Positions 10,569-23,529 are shown, counted from the stretch's first letter. The stretch is 64,000 nucleotides of DNA from Parietaria judaica (GCA_954871525.1 OX940863.1:37806501-37870500), one strand, 5' to 3'. Translations and numbers: made by a program. Notes: a model not told the origin generated them from the sequence alone.

Positions 10569-11889
10569 TAATTTTTAACTGATTTACTGTTGAATTACTG
10601 TATTCGACTTGAAACTGGAAAGTTACTATGCAAGATTTAAAACAAATTAAAAAAAGGAACATGCAGATATATTTTCAATTTAAAGGAAGAATATTAAAAA
10701 AAAAAAAAAAAAGAAGAAGATTGAATACCAAATCTTTCCAAATTTAAGGGGACATATTCCTAAAATTCTGTTATTAACAAATATGGCCATGTAATTTTAT
10801 AGATGATAAAATCTGGACAGAAATGAACAATGGAAAAAAATGAACAAGCCGAGCATGGGCGGAGCCAAAATTTCTACAGAGGGCGTGAAAAAATTAAGCC
10901 GGAATTTTTAGAATATGGTATGATATTAAAAGTATTTTTTACAAATCGATAAAATATTTAATACTGTAATTATACAAAGATTATTACTTAATATATAATA
11001 AAAGAAAACCCTAGGTCTTCCTGGTCCCATCGCGCCGCCGGCCACCGATTCCCCGCGCTGTCGGTCCTCCGGGATTCCGCCGGTGCTTTTCCGCCGCCGG
11101 CCCGCGCCGCTTCAGGTCGCCGGCCCGTCGCCCTTGCCATCCCTATTTCTCTTGCCAAACAGTCCTTCAAGCCCTAGCCACCCTCCTCCTCAAAAACCCT
11201 AGCCACCCCCCTGTTCTTCAGCCACCATCTCTCCTCTCTGCCGCGCCGCCGTACCCCACCACCGCCGTGCCGTGCCGCGTTGCGCCGTCCCACACTGTCC
11301 GACCGGAGAGTGGCCAAACAACTCAGTATCTCTTGCCAGTCAGCCCTTTTAGCCCCAGCCAAACAGCATCCCAGCCGCCGCCTAGTCCCCAGCTCCGCCG
11401 CGTCGGACCGCCGGAGGTCACCGGAATTTGCCGGATGTTGCCGGAGTTCCATTTTTTTGTTTTGTTTCTGGTTTTTGGATGCCTTTTCGATCTAGCCAAT
11501 CTTTTGGCTGCTCCTTAAGCCTTTCTTCCGCGTCTTCAGTTGGACCAGCGCTACCGTTTTGACGTCGGTCCGCCTCGGCTGCTGACATTCAGATTTTGGG
11601 GCCCTTCCCGCTTCCTTAGTCGCACTGGGTTAGCTCACCAGTATGTTTTGGCTCGCCGACCTCTTTGCCCTTGTCATTCCTGGTTATAGCGGCTGTCCCC
11701 GTCTCAGTTTGCACCGTTTTCGATCAGTGGTTGCGGCCGTCTTTGTTCAGTGGTTGCCCTCGCCCCCGAACAGTGGCTGCCTTATCGGCGTTTGCTGGAA
11801 TCTCATTTTTATACCCTATGTCTCCTGACGGTGTCCATATCTTCGAGTCTCTTATGCGATTCTAACGTGTTGTCACCTTCTTGTGTAAG

Positions 11890-14028
11890 AAATAGCTCTC
11901 AGATGACGCTTGTTAATTTCAAGCTTGAAAACAAGTTTTTCAAGTGTTTTATTGGAAGAGATGGAAATTTTGTTAGGATTGAAGATGAATGTCGAGGTAG
12001 GGTCTTCTCATTTCTTGCTCAACGTCAAGAAGCTATTTGGATTCGGAGTTCAACAGAGAATATCATCTGAACGCAACAACCAGGATTCTTCCTAAGTAGG
12101 CAGGTGGGTAATGGAACCACCTACATCATTGACGTGTTGGACAATTCTCGCGGTAGATACATTCGACTTCTTAAAGAGGCCGAAGGGGATAGGAAGATTA
12201 TTCTAATACCGCAAAGGTTCTAATAAAACTGGATGGGTCAGATTCTTAGAAGCTTTGAACAGTATCCTCTACAATCGAAGCAAGGTAGGTCGGCCGAAAG
12301 AGTTTTTAGTCAAGATACCCTCTTCAAAAAAGAATGATTGCAATCTTCAGGCAGATTCCCTGAAGCCTGAGACGAGAAGCTAGAAGGAAGTTCTTCTTTT
12401 TGGAGATGAACGTCCTCCTCCTGCTACAAAGAACCCTTCGTCTTTCACATTCAAGAGAAGTGAAGATTCTCGCTCTTTTTGCCCTCGACCTAGGCAATGG
12501 AGTCTCGCCGTGATAGTGAGAAGATTCGACGACAATGATACATGGAATACCATCTTCTCCGAAATGGGTTTCAAGACGAGGTCAAAGATTCTTTGGACCC
12601 CACTCTCTGGCAACAAAGCCATAGCATGGTGCAAAAACAATCAAGAAATGACAGTTCTCCTCAAATATCCTATGGTGCACCATAAGGATAAACATATCGC
12701 CATCATGACCAAATGGTCCTTTTTCGATCAATGGAGTGGCCATAATGTCTTTATTAAAAACAGTTGGATAGGCATAGAAGGTCTTCCAATCTACCTTTGG
12801 AACCGCCAGGCCCTCAAGATTATTGGCAATCAGTGCGGTGGTCTTCTCGAGATTGCAAAAGAAACTCTTGAGATGTCTTGTCTCCAAGCGGTAAATATTA
12901 AGTGCAAAGGACCTAAAAACGGGTTGATACCCCCTTCGTTGGAGATCCCGTATCAAAACTCAAGAATACAAGTGTGCATTTTCAACTTAGGCACACTGTA
13001 CCGTAGCGCGCTTATCCCGCCGCCGTTGTCAGAGGAGTTTTTGTCAGAATTCATGGCAAACGGTCAAGAGAATTCAGTGGAAAGGGGATGTAGCAGTTCA
13101 CCAGATCTTAGAGTTTCTTTGGCGGCAGAATCGTGCCTTGCTGGCTTGTGTCCCATTCTCGAACCTGTAGTGTCCCAAAGCTCAGATTCTCAAGCATCTT
13201 ATCAAGATAACAGACATATTCTCGATATGGGAATTAATGGCTTTGATGAGGGATCGGCCCCAATTTCTATTTTGCGCCCTAAAAATTCCAGAGTGGATAT
13301 AGGCCAATCGGCCCCAAGGTTCAAGCGGAAGGAAAACCCTCCATCACACAGTCTCAGACACTGGGCCGCACGGCGTGAGTCTTATAGAGGATGCGCTCGA
13401 TTACTTCTCAGGGTCAGTTCTTCCCTCAAATTATGAAGCGGGTTCAGAGGCAGTTTCAAGACGCTTCCGTAGATGGAGACCGAAACAAAAATCTATGTTT
13501 GTTAAAGCTTTGATCGTTAGATGGACCGATTTTCAGAATGAATCCAAACCTTACCCAGAACATAGGCGGTCTCATGGTGGTGATGACAGTGACTCGAAAT
13601 TTCTTTGAGATAAAAAAATTTGGGTCCTTCTATTCAAGGAGAATCCGTCAGGATGATGAGGCTTCTTCTAAGTTTAAATCCGAGGGTTCTTTTTGAAGTG
13701 GCCGACGACGATGATAAATTCCTGGCGGACGACACATGTGGTTTGCTAGAGGGTAACAAGGACTCGGATTTGGAAGATGGTTCCTCTGAAGATTCTTTTA
13801 AATTGTCGGACAAAGAAAACGTCGCCACAGAAGATTTCTATAACGGGTGTGGATTGATCTTTCAGCCCCAAGCCAAGACCCATGTAGACGGTGAAATCCA
13901 AGTCTTCGCTTCAGAAGTTGGGAACAACGATATGACAAATATCATTGTGGCGGAGTCGAGCTCCAATTCGGAGAAATTGCCTCGAGTCAAGGGCCAAATG
14001 AGAGCATTAAAGAATCTAAGCATCCAAA
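11890..14028 (+). pseudogene. LINE ORF1 (DUF4283-like nucleic-acid-binding protein), broken
   Basis: This would encode the RNA-binding ORF1 protein that packages LINE RNA. Around 11905-12070 a frame reads VNFKLENKFFKCFIGRDG, resembling the N-terminal module often found in such proteins. From 12510 to 13050 the frame contains KILWTPLSGNKAIAWC, WIGIEGLPIYLWNRQALKII and GGLLEIAKETLEMS, the conserved spacing of DUF4283 (a G-LP-W core followed by GG-LEI--ET). The C-terminal half is acidic and poorly conserved (13620-14028) and lies in a different frame. The usual C-terminal CCHC knuckle is not seen. The frame is cut at 14028 by a solo LTR; a short remainder resumes at 16271. Several frameshifts make it non-functional. 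Confidence 0.75.
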
Positions 14029-16265
14029 TGTTGGACATATTTTCGTATATGCCATCTATTCAGATGCTAATCCCGCTTGTATAAGATTATGGTCATTTGC
14101 CTAGGAATGAAATGTTCTTATTAATGATAATCTTATATAGTTATCTGCGGATTATAAGATATACTTGTCAAATTGAATGTTTGATCCTTAGTTCTTTAAC
14201 TTTGCATTTATGTTAAAGTCATCAAACTGGGTCTAAGTGTGAGGAGGTTTGACTAACAGAAATAAGGAACTTAAAATTGGTCCATAGTCTAGATCGGAAG
14301 TGGGAACTTCTGATCGTGGACGACTATTGATGAACTTAATAAATCACATTTACGTGATGACCTATTACCGGGTCAGAGTGCTGTCCATGCACAATTAAGT
14401 TCATCGGGTATGAAGTGTCTTCATACTGGACAGGGATAGACTTATATCCGAAATCATCAAATAAGTCCGTCACTGATGAGAGTACGATAAGGTCGCTAAG
14501 ATGATCAGATGAAATCGGTTGATGTCCTGAGGTATTATGGATTTATACGAATGACTCACATGGTCTTTGATTTGATCGTTACGGAATACATTGGTATTGT
14601 CAATTACTTTCATATCGGGATCGGAAGGTTAGCCGTAGTAAACTGCATGACTACAGATATGGATAATAACTTTATGATTTCCTTATTATGATTTATGGGA
14701 AACAAATAAGCACTCATGCGCAGCTTACAGATTCATAACCCGTAAGTGAGTGATTTGCAATAATCATAGATTAAGGTATATCATCGAAAGGGCATAACGG
14801 TAATAATATATTTACCCTTTCTGATGAGAATCATAATAACAAAACCGATCACTTCAGATATCTGATTGTATCAATGGACACCTGTGGTCAGGAAGATATA
14901 ATATGCACACTTGAGAGTTCAGCTTCGAGCGATAGTGGAATGTATCCGAAGTTGGTGAAAGCTCTACACTTTCACCGTAGCTCGGGTGTGTTGTCCATTT
15001 GTTCCCTTTGTAGCTCCACAAGGATGACATCGCAATAATGTTTAATATACTTATTAAACATTGAATAGATCCAATCTAGAATGATTCGTGATTGATATCA
15101 CGTTTTCAGAGATTAACCTAAAAGTGGCAAAAGTACCAAAGTTCTTGGTACTGCCCGGGAACATGAAAAATTGATAATTGAATTTGACCCCATAACTATT
15201 CTAGGATTATGGGAAATCAAATTCTGTGAATTTATCATTTTTGAATCGTGCAATTCCGATGTACGGTTTGAGAGTTATGGTCAAAATAGTTTTTCGACGC
15301 GGGCCGTAATAGCCGCTGTTTTAACCTGCGAATTTGAGAGATAATTAAATATTGGATTTAATTTCTGGAATATTTAATTAGGAAAATAATCATAATATTT
15401 GAATTATGATTTAGTGATTTTGAAATCTTGAAAATATAAAGATTTGATTTATTAAATCTTTTAGGGTATTTTCTAGTAAGATTTATTTTGGATTTATTCT
15501 TTATTTGATTTATTTATTAAATCAAATTTTTGAGTGAATATCTCAATATGGTTGAGATAATCTCTCCAGTTGGTTGGAGTAAATCTCTCCAAAGTGGTTG
15601 GGATCAGCTACCTATAAATAGGTGACCCCTGGAACCCTAAATCACACACAAAACACAAATCAGACTTTGGAAAAGTCGATTTCTCTCTCCCCCTCCCAGT
15701 TCCTGCGAATTTCTCTAGGGAAATTCTTCCCGGGGTTTTTGCTTTTAGGGTTTAGAGGTTATTCAAAGGAGAGCCCACGCATCTCAGCGACGTAGTCCCG
15801 GAGTCATACATCGTAGACAACTGGGGTTTATCTTCTCACAGAAAAATCACAGAAGCAACGTGGATTGGAGGCGCAGACGTCTCAGAGATTGAAGAACGGA
15901 TTCAGAGTCTTCAAAGATTGAGGTACACGTTCTTGATGCTTATTGATTAAAGGAAAATTATTTATTATTACTCATGGCTCTGATTAAAACCAACGAACAC
16001 GTTAATAAATTGAAATAATTAATTCATCACGATCTTGGGAAATTAATTGTAAGTTGATTTTGACACGGACGATTTTGAAAGGGTTATTGGTATGGGACTC
16101 TTACCCAGTAAGAGTTTTTTAAAAGGTTCCGCAATAATTTTTAAACGTCAAATCGTGTGCATAAATTAACGATTACAGTTTCTTAGAGCCGGCGGTGACA
16201 GTTTTAGGTCTAGACCCGCAGACTCAGTCTAAAGAATCGGTATTCGAGCATATCGAGTTCCAACA
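14029..16265 (+). mobile_element. Solo LTR, family 1, copy B (2,237 bp)
   Basis: It starts TGTTGGACATATTTTCG and ends GAGTTCCAACA. Near-duplicate 5-bp flanks CCAAA (14024-14028) and CAAAA (16266-16270) fit an LTR target duplication with one change. A promoter-like CCTATAAATAGG lies at about 15610, followed by a pyrimidine-rich leader. The left third matches the reverse complement of copy D (54183-57213) in landmarks such as AGAAGTGGGAACTTC-like and GTGAGGAGGTTTGA. No internal retrotransposon region is attached. It is a diverged subfamily relative to copies A, C and E. It cuts LINE ORF1. Confidence 0.8.
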
Positions 16266-16379
16266 CAAAATGTATTTTGGTAATTCTAAGGACAAAAGGG
16301 TATCGAAAGATAATCAATGTTTATCCTGTCGTTGAACATTCGGGGGTCGGGCCGCCCTCATTAAAGAAGGGGAATAAAG

Positions 16380-19300
16380 GAGTTAGTTTGCAAAGTGAAT
16401 CCGGACATTGTAGTATTCTAGGAAGTAAGAAGAGCAACAATAGATAGAAAATTTGTAGGTAATATTTGGAGCTCGAGACACAAGGAATGGATTTATCTTC
16501 CAGCTATTGGTATGGCAAGAGGTGTGCTTCTAGTCTGGGATTCGAGGCGGGTGAAAACATTGAGCAATTTAGTTGGAGATTTCTCGGTCTCTATTGAAAT
16601 CGAGAACGAGCCTTCTTCGTGGTGGTTCTCAGGCGTGTATGGGCCATGTCGATACCGGGAGTCAGAAGAATTTTGGGACAAAATGGTGGGCCTAGGGGAA
16701 ATTTGTGGACCTAAGTGGTGTATAGGAGTGGATTTTAACGTGATTTGGTTCGCTCATGAGAGAACTCCCCCTGTTCGTGCTCGTCGCTCTATGAGGTTGT
16801 TCAACGAGGTTATCACTGATCTCGGTTTGATAGACCCCCCACTCGCGAATAGCCGATTCACTTGGTCGGCAATGTGTGTCGTCGCTATGTGCTCGAGGAT
16901 AGATCGTGTTCTTTTTTCTGAAGGGTGGAGGGACATGTTCCCGTTCTGCTTTCAAGAGACTAGGTTTTGAGGTGTCAGATCATTTTCCGTTGACCATCAA
17001 TACTACTCCGGTAAAGTGGGGTCCAAGCCCCTTTCGACTTAACAACACATGGTTAGCTAGCAAAGAATTCAAGGAGAAGGTTAGTTCTTGGTGTTCGACA
17101 ACGAGTCAACAGGAGTGGCAAGGTTACTCATTTATGGGGAAGTTGAAATCAGTTAAAGGAAAAATCAAGGAGTGGGTAGCTATCGAAAGAGAAAAGAACT
17201 TCGGGCAGAAGTTGCGTACTCAAGCAGAGATAGAACGTTTGGATAAGCTTGAAGAAGGGAATTCATGGTCAGAAGAGAACCGAAAGGAAAGAGCCGAGCT
17301 CAAAGTGCATCTTTCGGAAATGAATGCAGTGGAAGAGAGGGTGGCGAGGATAAAAGGAAAAGTTGTGTGGGCTAAAGAAGGAGACAACAACTCAAAGCTC
17401 TTCCATGCCCTAATATCTTCGCGGAAAGTAAAGAACGCGATATGTAAATTAAAGAAAAACGACGGGAGCTTAATCGTTTGAGAGGACGAAATTATTGAGG
17501 AAATAAACAGATTTTACATTGAGCTTTACACTTCATCTTTTGGCAGCCTATCCCCGAGGTTTGCGTTAGTGGCCTATCACGTCCGTTTGGGGAATCGAAA
17601 ATTAAAGAAGCGGTGTTCCGATGCGCAAGAGATAAGTCTCCATGTCCGGACGGATTCTCCATAGCCTTTTATCAAGATTTTTGGGATATAATCAAATCCA
17701 ACTTATTGAAGGTGTTTAGAGAATTTTGGGAGACCGGCATCGTTAATAATTTCACGAACGAGACTCACTTGTGTCTAATTCCGAAAAAAACTCAGCTCGA
17801 GCAAAGTAAAGGATTACGAGCCTTTACAAAATCATCGCGAAGGTGTTGGCCGAAAGGCTGAAAGGTGTGATGGAAGAAACAATCAGCGAGGTGCAAGGTG
17901 CTTTCGTCTCCGGTAGACAGATCACAGATTTAATTCTTATAGCGAACGAGGTGGTGGAGTTTTATAGCCGATCAAGAAAGGAAGGAGCGGTTTTAAAATT
18001 AGATTTTGAAAAAGCCTACGATCGGATCGATTGGAACTTTATCGATTTCGTATTGGAGAAAAAAGGATTTGATGTACGTTGGAGGAAATGGATTGGAGGA
18101 TGTTTGTTAACAGTCTCCTTTTCGGTTATGATAAACGGTAAGCCACGAGAACGTTTTTTTTTTTTATCGAGGGGTATTCGCCAAGGAGATCCTCTCTCCG
18201 TTCCTTTTTGTGCTCGTCGTTGATGCACTCTCGAGACGTATTCAGAGAGGGATCGTGTCAAACTTATTTCGGCCTTTGGCGATCGGAGTTCCAGCCATTC
18301 GGATTTCACACCTTCAATTCGCGGACGATACCCTCTTCTTTGCCGAGGTTGATAAAAAAGGGTGGAAAAATTTGATTGAAGTTGTGAGACAATTTTGTGC
18401 AGGTTCAGGATTAAAATTTAACTTTGAGAAGAGTAACTTGATGTGAATTAATTTTTTGAGAGAGGAGTCAAAAGAGCTCGCGTATTCTCTCGGGTGCAGA
18501 GAAGAGTCCTGGCCTATTAGCTACTTGGGAATGCCTCTCGGGGGTAATCATAGGAGCAAAGCTTTCTGAGACCCACTGATTTCAAGAGTGACGAAGCGGC
18601 TCGAGGGTTGGAAAAAGGGGTTTCTCTCTAAAGGAGGGAAGATGACCCTCATCAACAGTGTTTTATCTACGATTCCCATTTACCTTATGTCAGTGTTTAA
18701 GATGCATGTTGGAGTAGCAGACGACGTAGAAAAAATTATGAGGAACTTTTTCTGGGATGTGTTTGAAGGGGGTCAAACTCGCGCGAATGTAGCGTGGGAA
18801 GTGTGCCAGTTCCCAAACAACAAGGGAGGTTTGGGTTTCGGGAGTCTTATTGTGAAGAACAAAGCCCTTTTGGCGAAATGTTTATGGAGGTTTCCGAAAG
18901 AAGAAAGAGTTTTATGGCACAAAGTGATCAGAGCCATATACGGTACTCAAGCTAACAACCGGGACCCAGTGGTAGTGACTTCTTACACATACCGTAGCCC
19001 TTGGCTCTCGATGTGTTCCGTTCAAGAAGAATTCTTCAAGCGTTGTTCGTGGAAAGTGAGAGATGATTCAATAGTGAGATTTTCGGAGGATACATGGAGG
19101 GGTGATTGTTGTTTCATAGACCGTTTTCCGTGCTTAGCTCGCTTATGTCCACTCCAAAAGGTTTCTATCGATTCGGTTGGCTCGCCTTCTCAAGTCCCCA
19201 GTCAGGTTGAGTGGGACTTCCAATTCCCTCGTGACTTGACTTCTCGGGAGATGGACGAAGCTATCGAACTATTGGAAATATTAATCTCAATGAGCTTATG

Positions 19301-19893
19301 GGAAGGAATAGAAGATCGGCGTGCTTGGCTCCACGTTGTTGAGGAGTTTTCTGCAAAGTCAATGACGAAAGAGTTATCACCCGGTTTTTCTCTACCAGAT
19401 GTGCCGTTTTTTGACGTGACTTGGAAATCCTTGGTTCCACAAAAGGTTCAATTTTTTGCCTAGTTGGTTGCCCGACAAAGAGCCAACACGGCAGAAATTG
19501 TTCAAAGGCATAATCCCCATATTACGTTGCTTCCTAGTGTGTGTTCCATTTATTCTTTCATTGTCACACAGCTACGGCCGTTTGGGCTTGGCTTTTTTCC
19601 AATCTGAAGGTGGATCTAGCGGGCTTCACTTCTATCATGGATTTGCTGCAAATTAACAAAGTTCCAAGGCGAAATAAAAAATGGCACGTTGCAGCGAAGA
19701 TTGGAGTCGTTACTACTCTTTGGTGCATATGGAATACTCGCAACAAATTTCTCTATAACAATATATCTTGCAATTTGAACGGGTTGATAGATGATATCAA
19801 CTATTGTATGGCCCTTTGGCTTTTTTCCTTGTGTAACGATTTCACGATGTATTCTCTCGCGGACCTTTCGAGAGATTGGGCTGGTACTTTTTA
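16380..19893 (+). pseudogene. LINE ORF2 (AP endonuclease - reverse transcriptase - zf-RVT), broken
   Basis: ORF2 nicks target DNA and reverse transcribes LINE RNA. Endonuclease features: EVRRATIDRKFVGNIWSS near 16420 (the preceding Gln of the usual QE pair is a stop), GVDFNVIWF near 16730, SRIDRVLFSEGW near 16900 and SDHFPL near 16980 after a frame change. Reverse transcriptase features: DKSPCPDGFSIAFYQDFW at 17625-17680, KLDFEKAYDRIDW at about 17995-18035 (motif A), GIRQGDPLS at about 18175, and FADDTLFF at about 18315-18340 (catalytic ADD). The C-terminal region holds GWKKGFLSKGGKMTLI (18600) and PQKVQFFA then a broken zinc-ribbon near 19440-19600. Stops or frame changes occur near 16410, 16965, 17480, 17850, 18200, 18446 and 19460. 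The catalytic residues survive but the protein cannot be made in one piece. Confidence 0.85.
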
Positions 19894-20096
19894 AGGAGTA
19901 GTCCTCGTTTGTTCTTTCTTATGGTAGAGTTATGGTCTACGTAGTCAAACCGGCTGTTGGAATGGCTGATCGTAAACCATTCTCTAGCCTTGCATTGTAA
20001 TTTATTTCTTTTAATATAATCGATGTTTCTTTTAATTTTTTTTTTACGAGATTAGTACTAATATAGAAATCATAAATATATATATACAAAAATGAG

Positions 20097-20182
20097 GTTG
20101 ATGAGAATTGAACCGTGGTCTCCAAAAAGGAGAGAGTTAAATTTGAACTTATATATCCACTACACCAGAGTATTGTCTTCTT
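20097..20182 (-). ncRNA. tRNA-derived (SINE-like) segment
   Basis: On the minus strand TGGTGTAGTGGAT (about 20155-20167) resembles an RNA polymerase III A box and GGTTCAATTCTC (about 20105-20116) a B box, about 40 bp apart. There is no complete tRNA cloverleaf, so this is a tRNA-derived remnant rather than a tRNA gene. It lies in the right arm of the hAT-type element 10854-20293. Confidence 0.35.
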
Positions 20183-20301
20183 GTGATACATTTTATATAT
20201 TGATAAAAATGTATATTTTTTTAATTAAAAATAACATGTTTTAATCAAGTAGGGGCGGCCGCACCCGCGCGGGCGTTAGTAACTCCGCCACTGAAGCCGA
20301 G

Positions 20302-22020
20302 TTTACTAATATGAATGAGTTTTGAGTTTTTTTATTTAGTTATTAGTGATATAGAATGAGCAAATATACAAGAGTTTTTCGCTAATAGACCAAATAAGTA
20401 TTGTCTACACCTACTATAATTTGTGTGAACATCATTTTTGGGTTTTCGATCTCTAGGTCTTTCATTGTTGTGACTTTGAGTTGATATAATGTGTGTAGTT
20501 TAGGGCTGTAATTTTCTACCTGAAATTGAAAATTTATTTGGATTGAAATATACAGAACCAGATAGTACTCAGATTTCGGTTATAGGTCCAAATGTTTTAA
20601 GAACCTACAAAACACCCTTCTTGTAATTAATTAAGTTATTTATTTATTTATATTTCAATTTTTTGTACGGATTTGAATTTATGGCTCTATTTTGTTTACG
20701 GATTTGTCTATGGTTCTAGTTTGTTCCGGATTTTAATACGGTTCTTTTGTTTACGGATTTGAGGTTACGGTTCTAATTAATAGATTTTTTTTTATTTTAA
20801 TAAGTTTATTTTTAATTGTAAAATTGAGTTTGGGACCTGTATTTTAAATTGTGGAACCTGATCTAGTTTAAAAACCGGTTTTGGGTCCAAAGCTACAAAT
20901 ACCCAAAGAATTTTGTTCTTGAAATCCAGGCTCCCGGTTTTCCAGTTCCGGTTCCGGGTTTAAAATTCCATTACCCGGAATCCGGTTTTGGTCAATGAAA
21001 AAAAAAAAAAAAAAGATAATGGACCCAGATGCATCCAATTCCATGTATGAGAAAGAGAGGAGGACGCATAAAACGAAACAAAAACAAAAATAAAAAGTAA
21101 TATACCCCATTATTTAAAAAAGTAAGTATTTAATTTAAAAACAAAAAAAAAAACAACAAAATTTGAGAATATACCTCCTAAACTAAATTTATAAAGATTG
21201 AATATTTAATCGTTCAAAATTTGATAATTTGCTTCGTAAAGATTAAGTGTTATGGCAGCAATAATAATACGTGTATTATATATTGAGTTTGACAATGATA
21301 TGAAAATAATAGGCAAGTCAGTGGTGCACATGAGTCTGCAGACTGAATCATCTACCGACAGAAAGGAAAGGTCTCCTTCAAAGCCTTGTCCTTTTATCTA
21401 CTAAAGAGTTAGTTATACACATCTTAACGTAAGTTCAATTTTCCTTTTAAATTTCATGTTACTTACTTTGCGCTACCTTTGCCGGCAATCTCGCTGCCTT
21501 CAAAAAAAAAAAAAAAAAAAAAAAATCTCCGCATGTGCCACGAGCGTGGCGGCTGCAACAGCCGCAAACAGCTTTGTGGGCCTGCACAAGACCTAAATCT
21601 CAATGAGGGCGGATGCACATAGAATTTGAGGAGGATAGTAATTTAAGAAAATAAAAAGTTATTCAAACTTTTTATCTTTAAATTTGAAATTTACTTTCCA
21701 TAAGGTTTCTGTTTATGTAGCAATGAGACTAATTTTCTCTGTTTTAGAAAAATCAGGTCACACAAAAACAAAATACAAAGAGAAACAAAATTCTAATGGA
21801 TCACTGTGCAAAATAAATCACAATGATAGAGTCAACACTTTTTACAGCTAAAAACATTTACACCAGATTGTTTACAGCTCATAAAAAAAAAAGAATTTGA
21901 TGATTGAAATTTGAAAAGAACAAAAAAGCTGGAACGGATAATTGTTAATCGGTTTTATTTTTAAATCTTGAATTAATTAAAAAAGATGTATGATTCAAGC
22001 ATTTTCTTAGAGATCATGCA
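20302..22020. other. Intergenic AT-rich sequence with a CCGG-rich patch and poly-A
   Basis: There is no gene here. At 20860-21000 several CCGGTTTT, CCGGTTCCGGG and CCCGGAATCCGG words cluster. This is reminiscent of hAT subterminal repeats and of the patch at 51385-51965, but no ends or target duplication are visible. A run of about 23 A at 21501-21523 precedes a GC-rich block. Another A run lies at 20999-21014. Confidence 0.4.
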
Positions 22021-22039
22021 AATAAATAATTAAGTTTGT

Positions 22040-22145
22040 TTGACCTACTAGTAAACTCGCTACACTTCTCTTTGAGAAGTCCTATGTTCAATCTTAGGGA
22101 GATGCAAAAAATTGTGTGTGTATGTATTTGCGGTTAATAGTGTAT
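22040..22145 (+). mobile_element. Putative tRNA-derived SINE
   Basis: ACCTACTAGTAAACTC at about 22043-22058 resembles a degenerate A box, and TATGTTCAATCT at about 22084-22095 resembles a B box (GGTTCRAATCC consensus). The sequence between them, CACTTCTCTTTGAGAAGTCC, has the shape of several plant SINE heads. The 3' limit is uncertain and no target duplication was found. Confidence 0.4.
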
Positions 22146-22619
22146 GCGGCCCATAATGTCAAATGTTCTTATGAAACAAACTCAATCTAATTAAATTAAG
22201 TCTCAATTCAACCCTACTTAATAAACCTAAAAAGAATACACACAACTCGATTAATTTCGTTGGATTGGGGTCGGACGGACTAGATGGAAATCGAGCCAAT
22301 CCGATTGACTCACTGAGACTAAAAGTAAAATAAAACAAAATATGCACATTATTCCCACGGAATAATAAGTAAAAATTAATAATTGATAATTGATAAAACA
22401 GTTTACAAAAATACAAAACTAAGACAAGCGGGATGAAATGTTGAATATTAATTTGATACATGGATTGAATGTTCAGGTCCAAGGTTCGAGATATTTTAAA
22501 AATAGAGATTTATTAATTAATTTAAGTTCACTGCAATCTCAACCCATAACTTCTAACAATTGAGTTTGATTGAAGTTGTCAAATTTTCACATTGAATCGA
22601 TTCACTTTCCTAAAATCAA

Positions 22620-23254
22620 TTATAATCTAGGAGATGCCCGACTCAGGATTTAAGCTCATTGGGCTTTCCGGGTCCAACCCGACTACGGTAATGGTTACGG
22701 GCCCACTCGGGCCTGTGAAATAAATATGAGTGGTTTAATTAATTGTAAGAATTAATTAATAATGAATTAATGAGCTTAGCCCATTATTAATGGGCCAAAG
22801 CCCATTAAGTTATTTACCATGTGGTTTATAAATACCACACTTGAGCTCATAATTAGGAATCTACTTGAGAAAACCCTAGAGCTATTTTCAAATTCCCTCC
22901 TAGCCCCATAGCCGAATTCGCATAGTCTCCTGGTGTTCCATTCGGTTCGTTGTCCAATCGTGTTGCAAGACCTAGCAGTCTGAATCCCTGATTTCCGGTA
23001 AGTGACATTATCGCATCGACGTGGTGGACGAGTTAGAGGTTCTGCAGTTGTGGAACTTAGATCCCCGTCCCGAGATACACGATCAAAGCAAAATTTGGCC
23101 AATCAGAACCAGTCGACAAAAGTACCCGGTAATGTGTCGAAACCTATATCTTAATTGTTCGAAATTAATCTAGATCATAGTTTCAAGAAAATCCCGTGAT
23201 TTCCGCATCGGGATCGAGAAGATCTCATCAAAAAACCCAACAAAAATAGATTGG
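22620..23254 (+). mobile_element. LTR-like or promoter-like remnant with TATAAATACC
   Basis: A GC-richer block with TTTATAAATACCAC at about 22827 is followed by a pyrimidine-rich leader and a CCCAACA ending near 23254. This is the same overall plan as the LTRs elsewhere in the window. I could not find a TG start or matching flanks, and it does not align clearly with family 1. It may be the 3' part of an unrelated LTR. Confidence 0.3.
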
Positions 23255-23529
23255 ATGAGTCTAATCAATATCAAGCACACTTTTACTATTTTCCACATTC
23301 AATCAAAAGGTGTTATAGTTGCAGAGTTACCTTAAAAAATAGAGGTTGAGATTGCAGCATGGGAGTGCCGCGGCGAGTCTTTTTCGGATTGGGTTAGATT
23401 GAGCTTTTCAAAAATTTTGGATTGATATAGGTTGTTTTTCCAAAGCCTAATATTGTGTCGAGTTAAGTCTTTACCTCGGATCGACGTAATCCGACCCATG
23501 CATACTTAACTAACAATGCGAAGCACATG

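Larger units (their letters stand above)
10990..20040 (+). mobile_element. L1-type LINE retrotransposon, degenerate
   Basis: The GC-rich 5' region (from about 10990) contrasts sharply with the AT-rich flanks, as in plant L1 5' UTRs. It is followed by ORF1 with a DUF4283-like domain and by ORF2 with endonuclease, reverse transcriptase and a zf-RVT-like C-terminus. The 3' UTR ends in an AT-rich tail near 20040. I could not find a clean target duplication. The copy is inactive because of frameshifts and stops in both ORFs, and a 2.2 kb solo LTR interrupts ORF1. Net length without the LTR is about 6.8 kb, typical for this group. It lies inside the hAT element 10854-20293. Confidence 0.85.
10854..20293. 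mobile_element. hAT-type non-autonomous element (CAGTGGCGGAG ends), split by a LINE
   Basis: Left end CATGGGCGGAGCCA and the reverse complement of the right end CAGTGGCGGAGTTA form short inverted repeats. A perfect 8-bp duplication AAGCCGAG lies outside both (10846-10853 and 20294-20301). Removing the LINE (about 10990-20040) leaves roughly 380 bp, a normal size for a non-autonomous hAT element. The 9 kb distance between the matching ends is therefore explained by a later insertion. The right part contains a tRNA-like segment at 20097-20182. Confidence 0.75.

Noticed and set aside
20097..20182. Functional tRNA gene on the minus strand
   Set aside because: A-box and B-box-like words are present but no cloverleaf, anticodon arm or terminator can be drawn.
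22776..23102. 108-codon minus-strand frame
   Set aside because: It lies opposite an LTR-like leader with a plus-strand TATA box; no motif or splice signal supports a gene.
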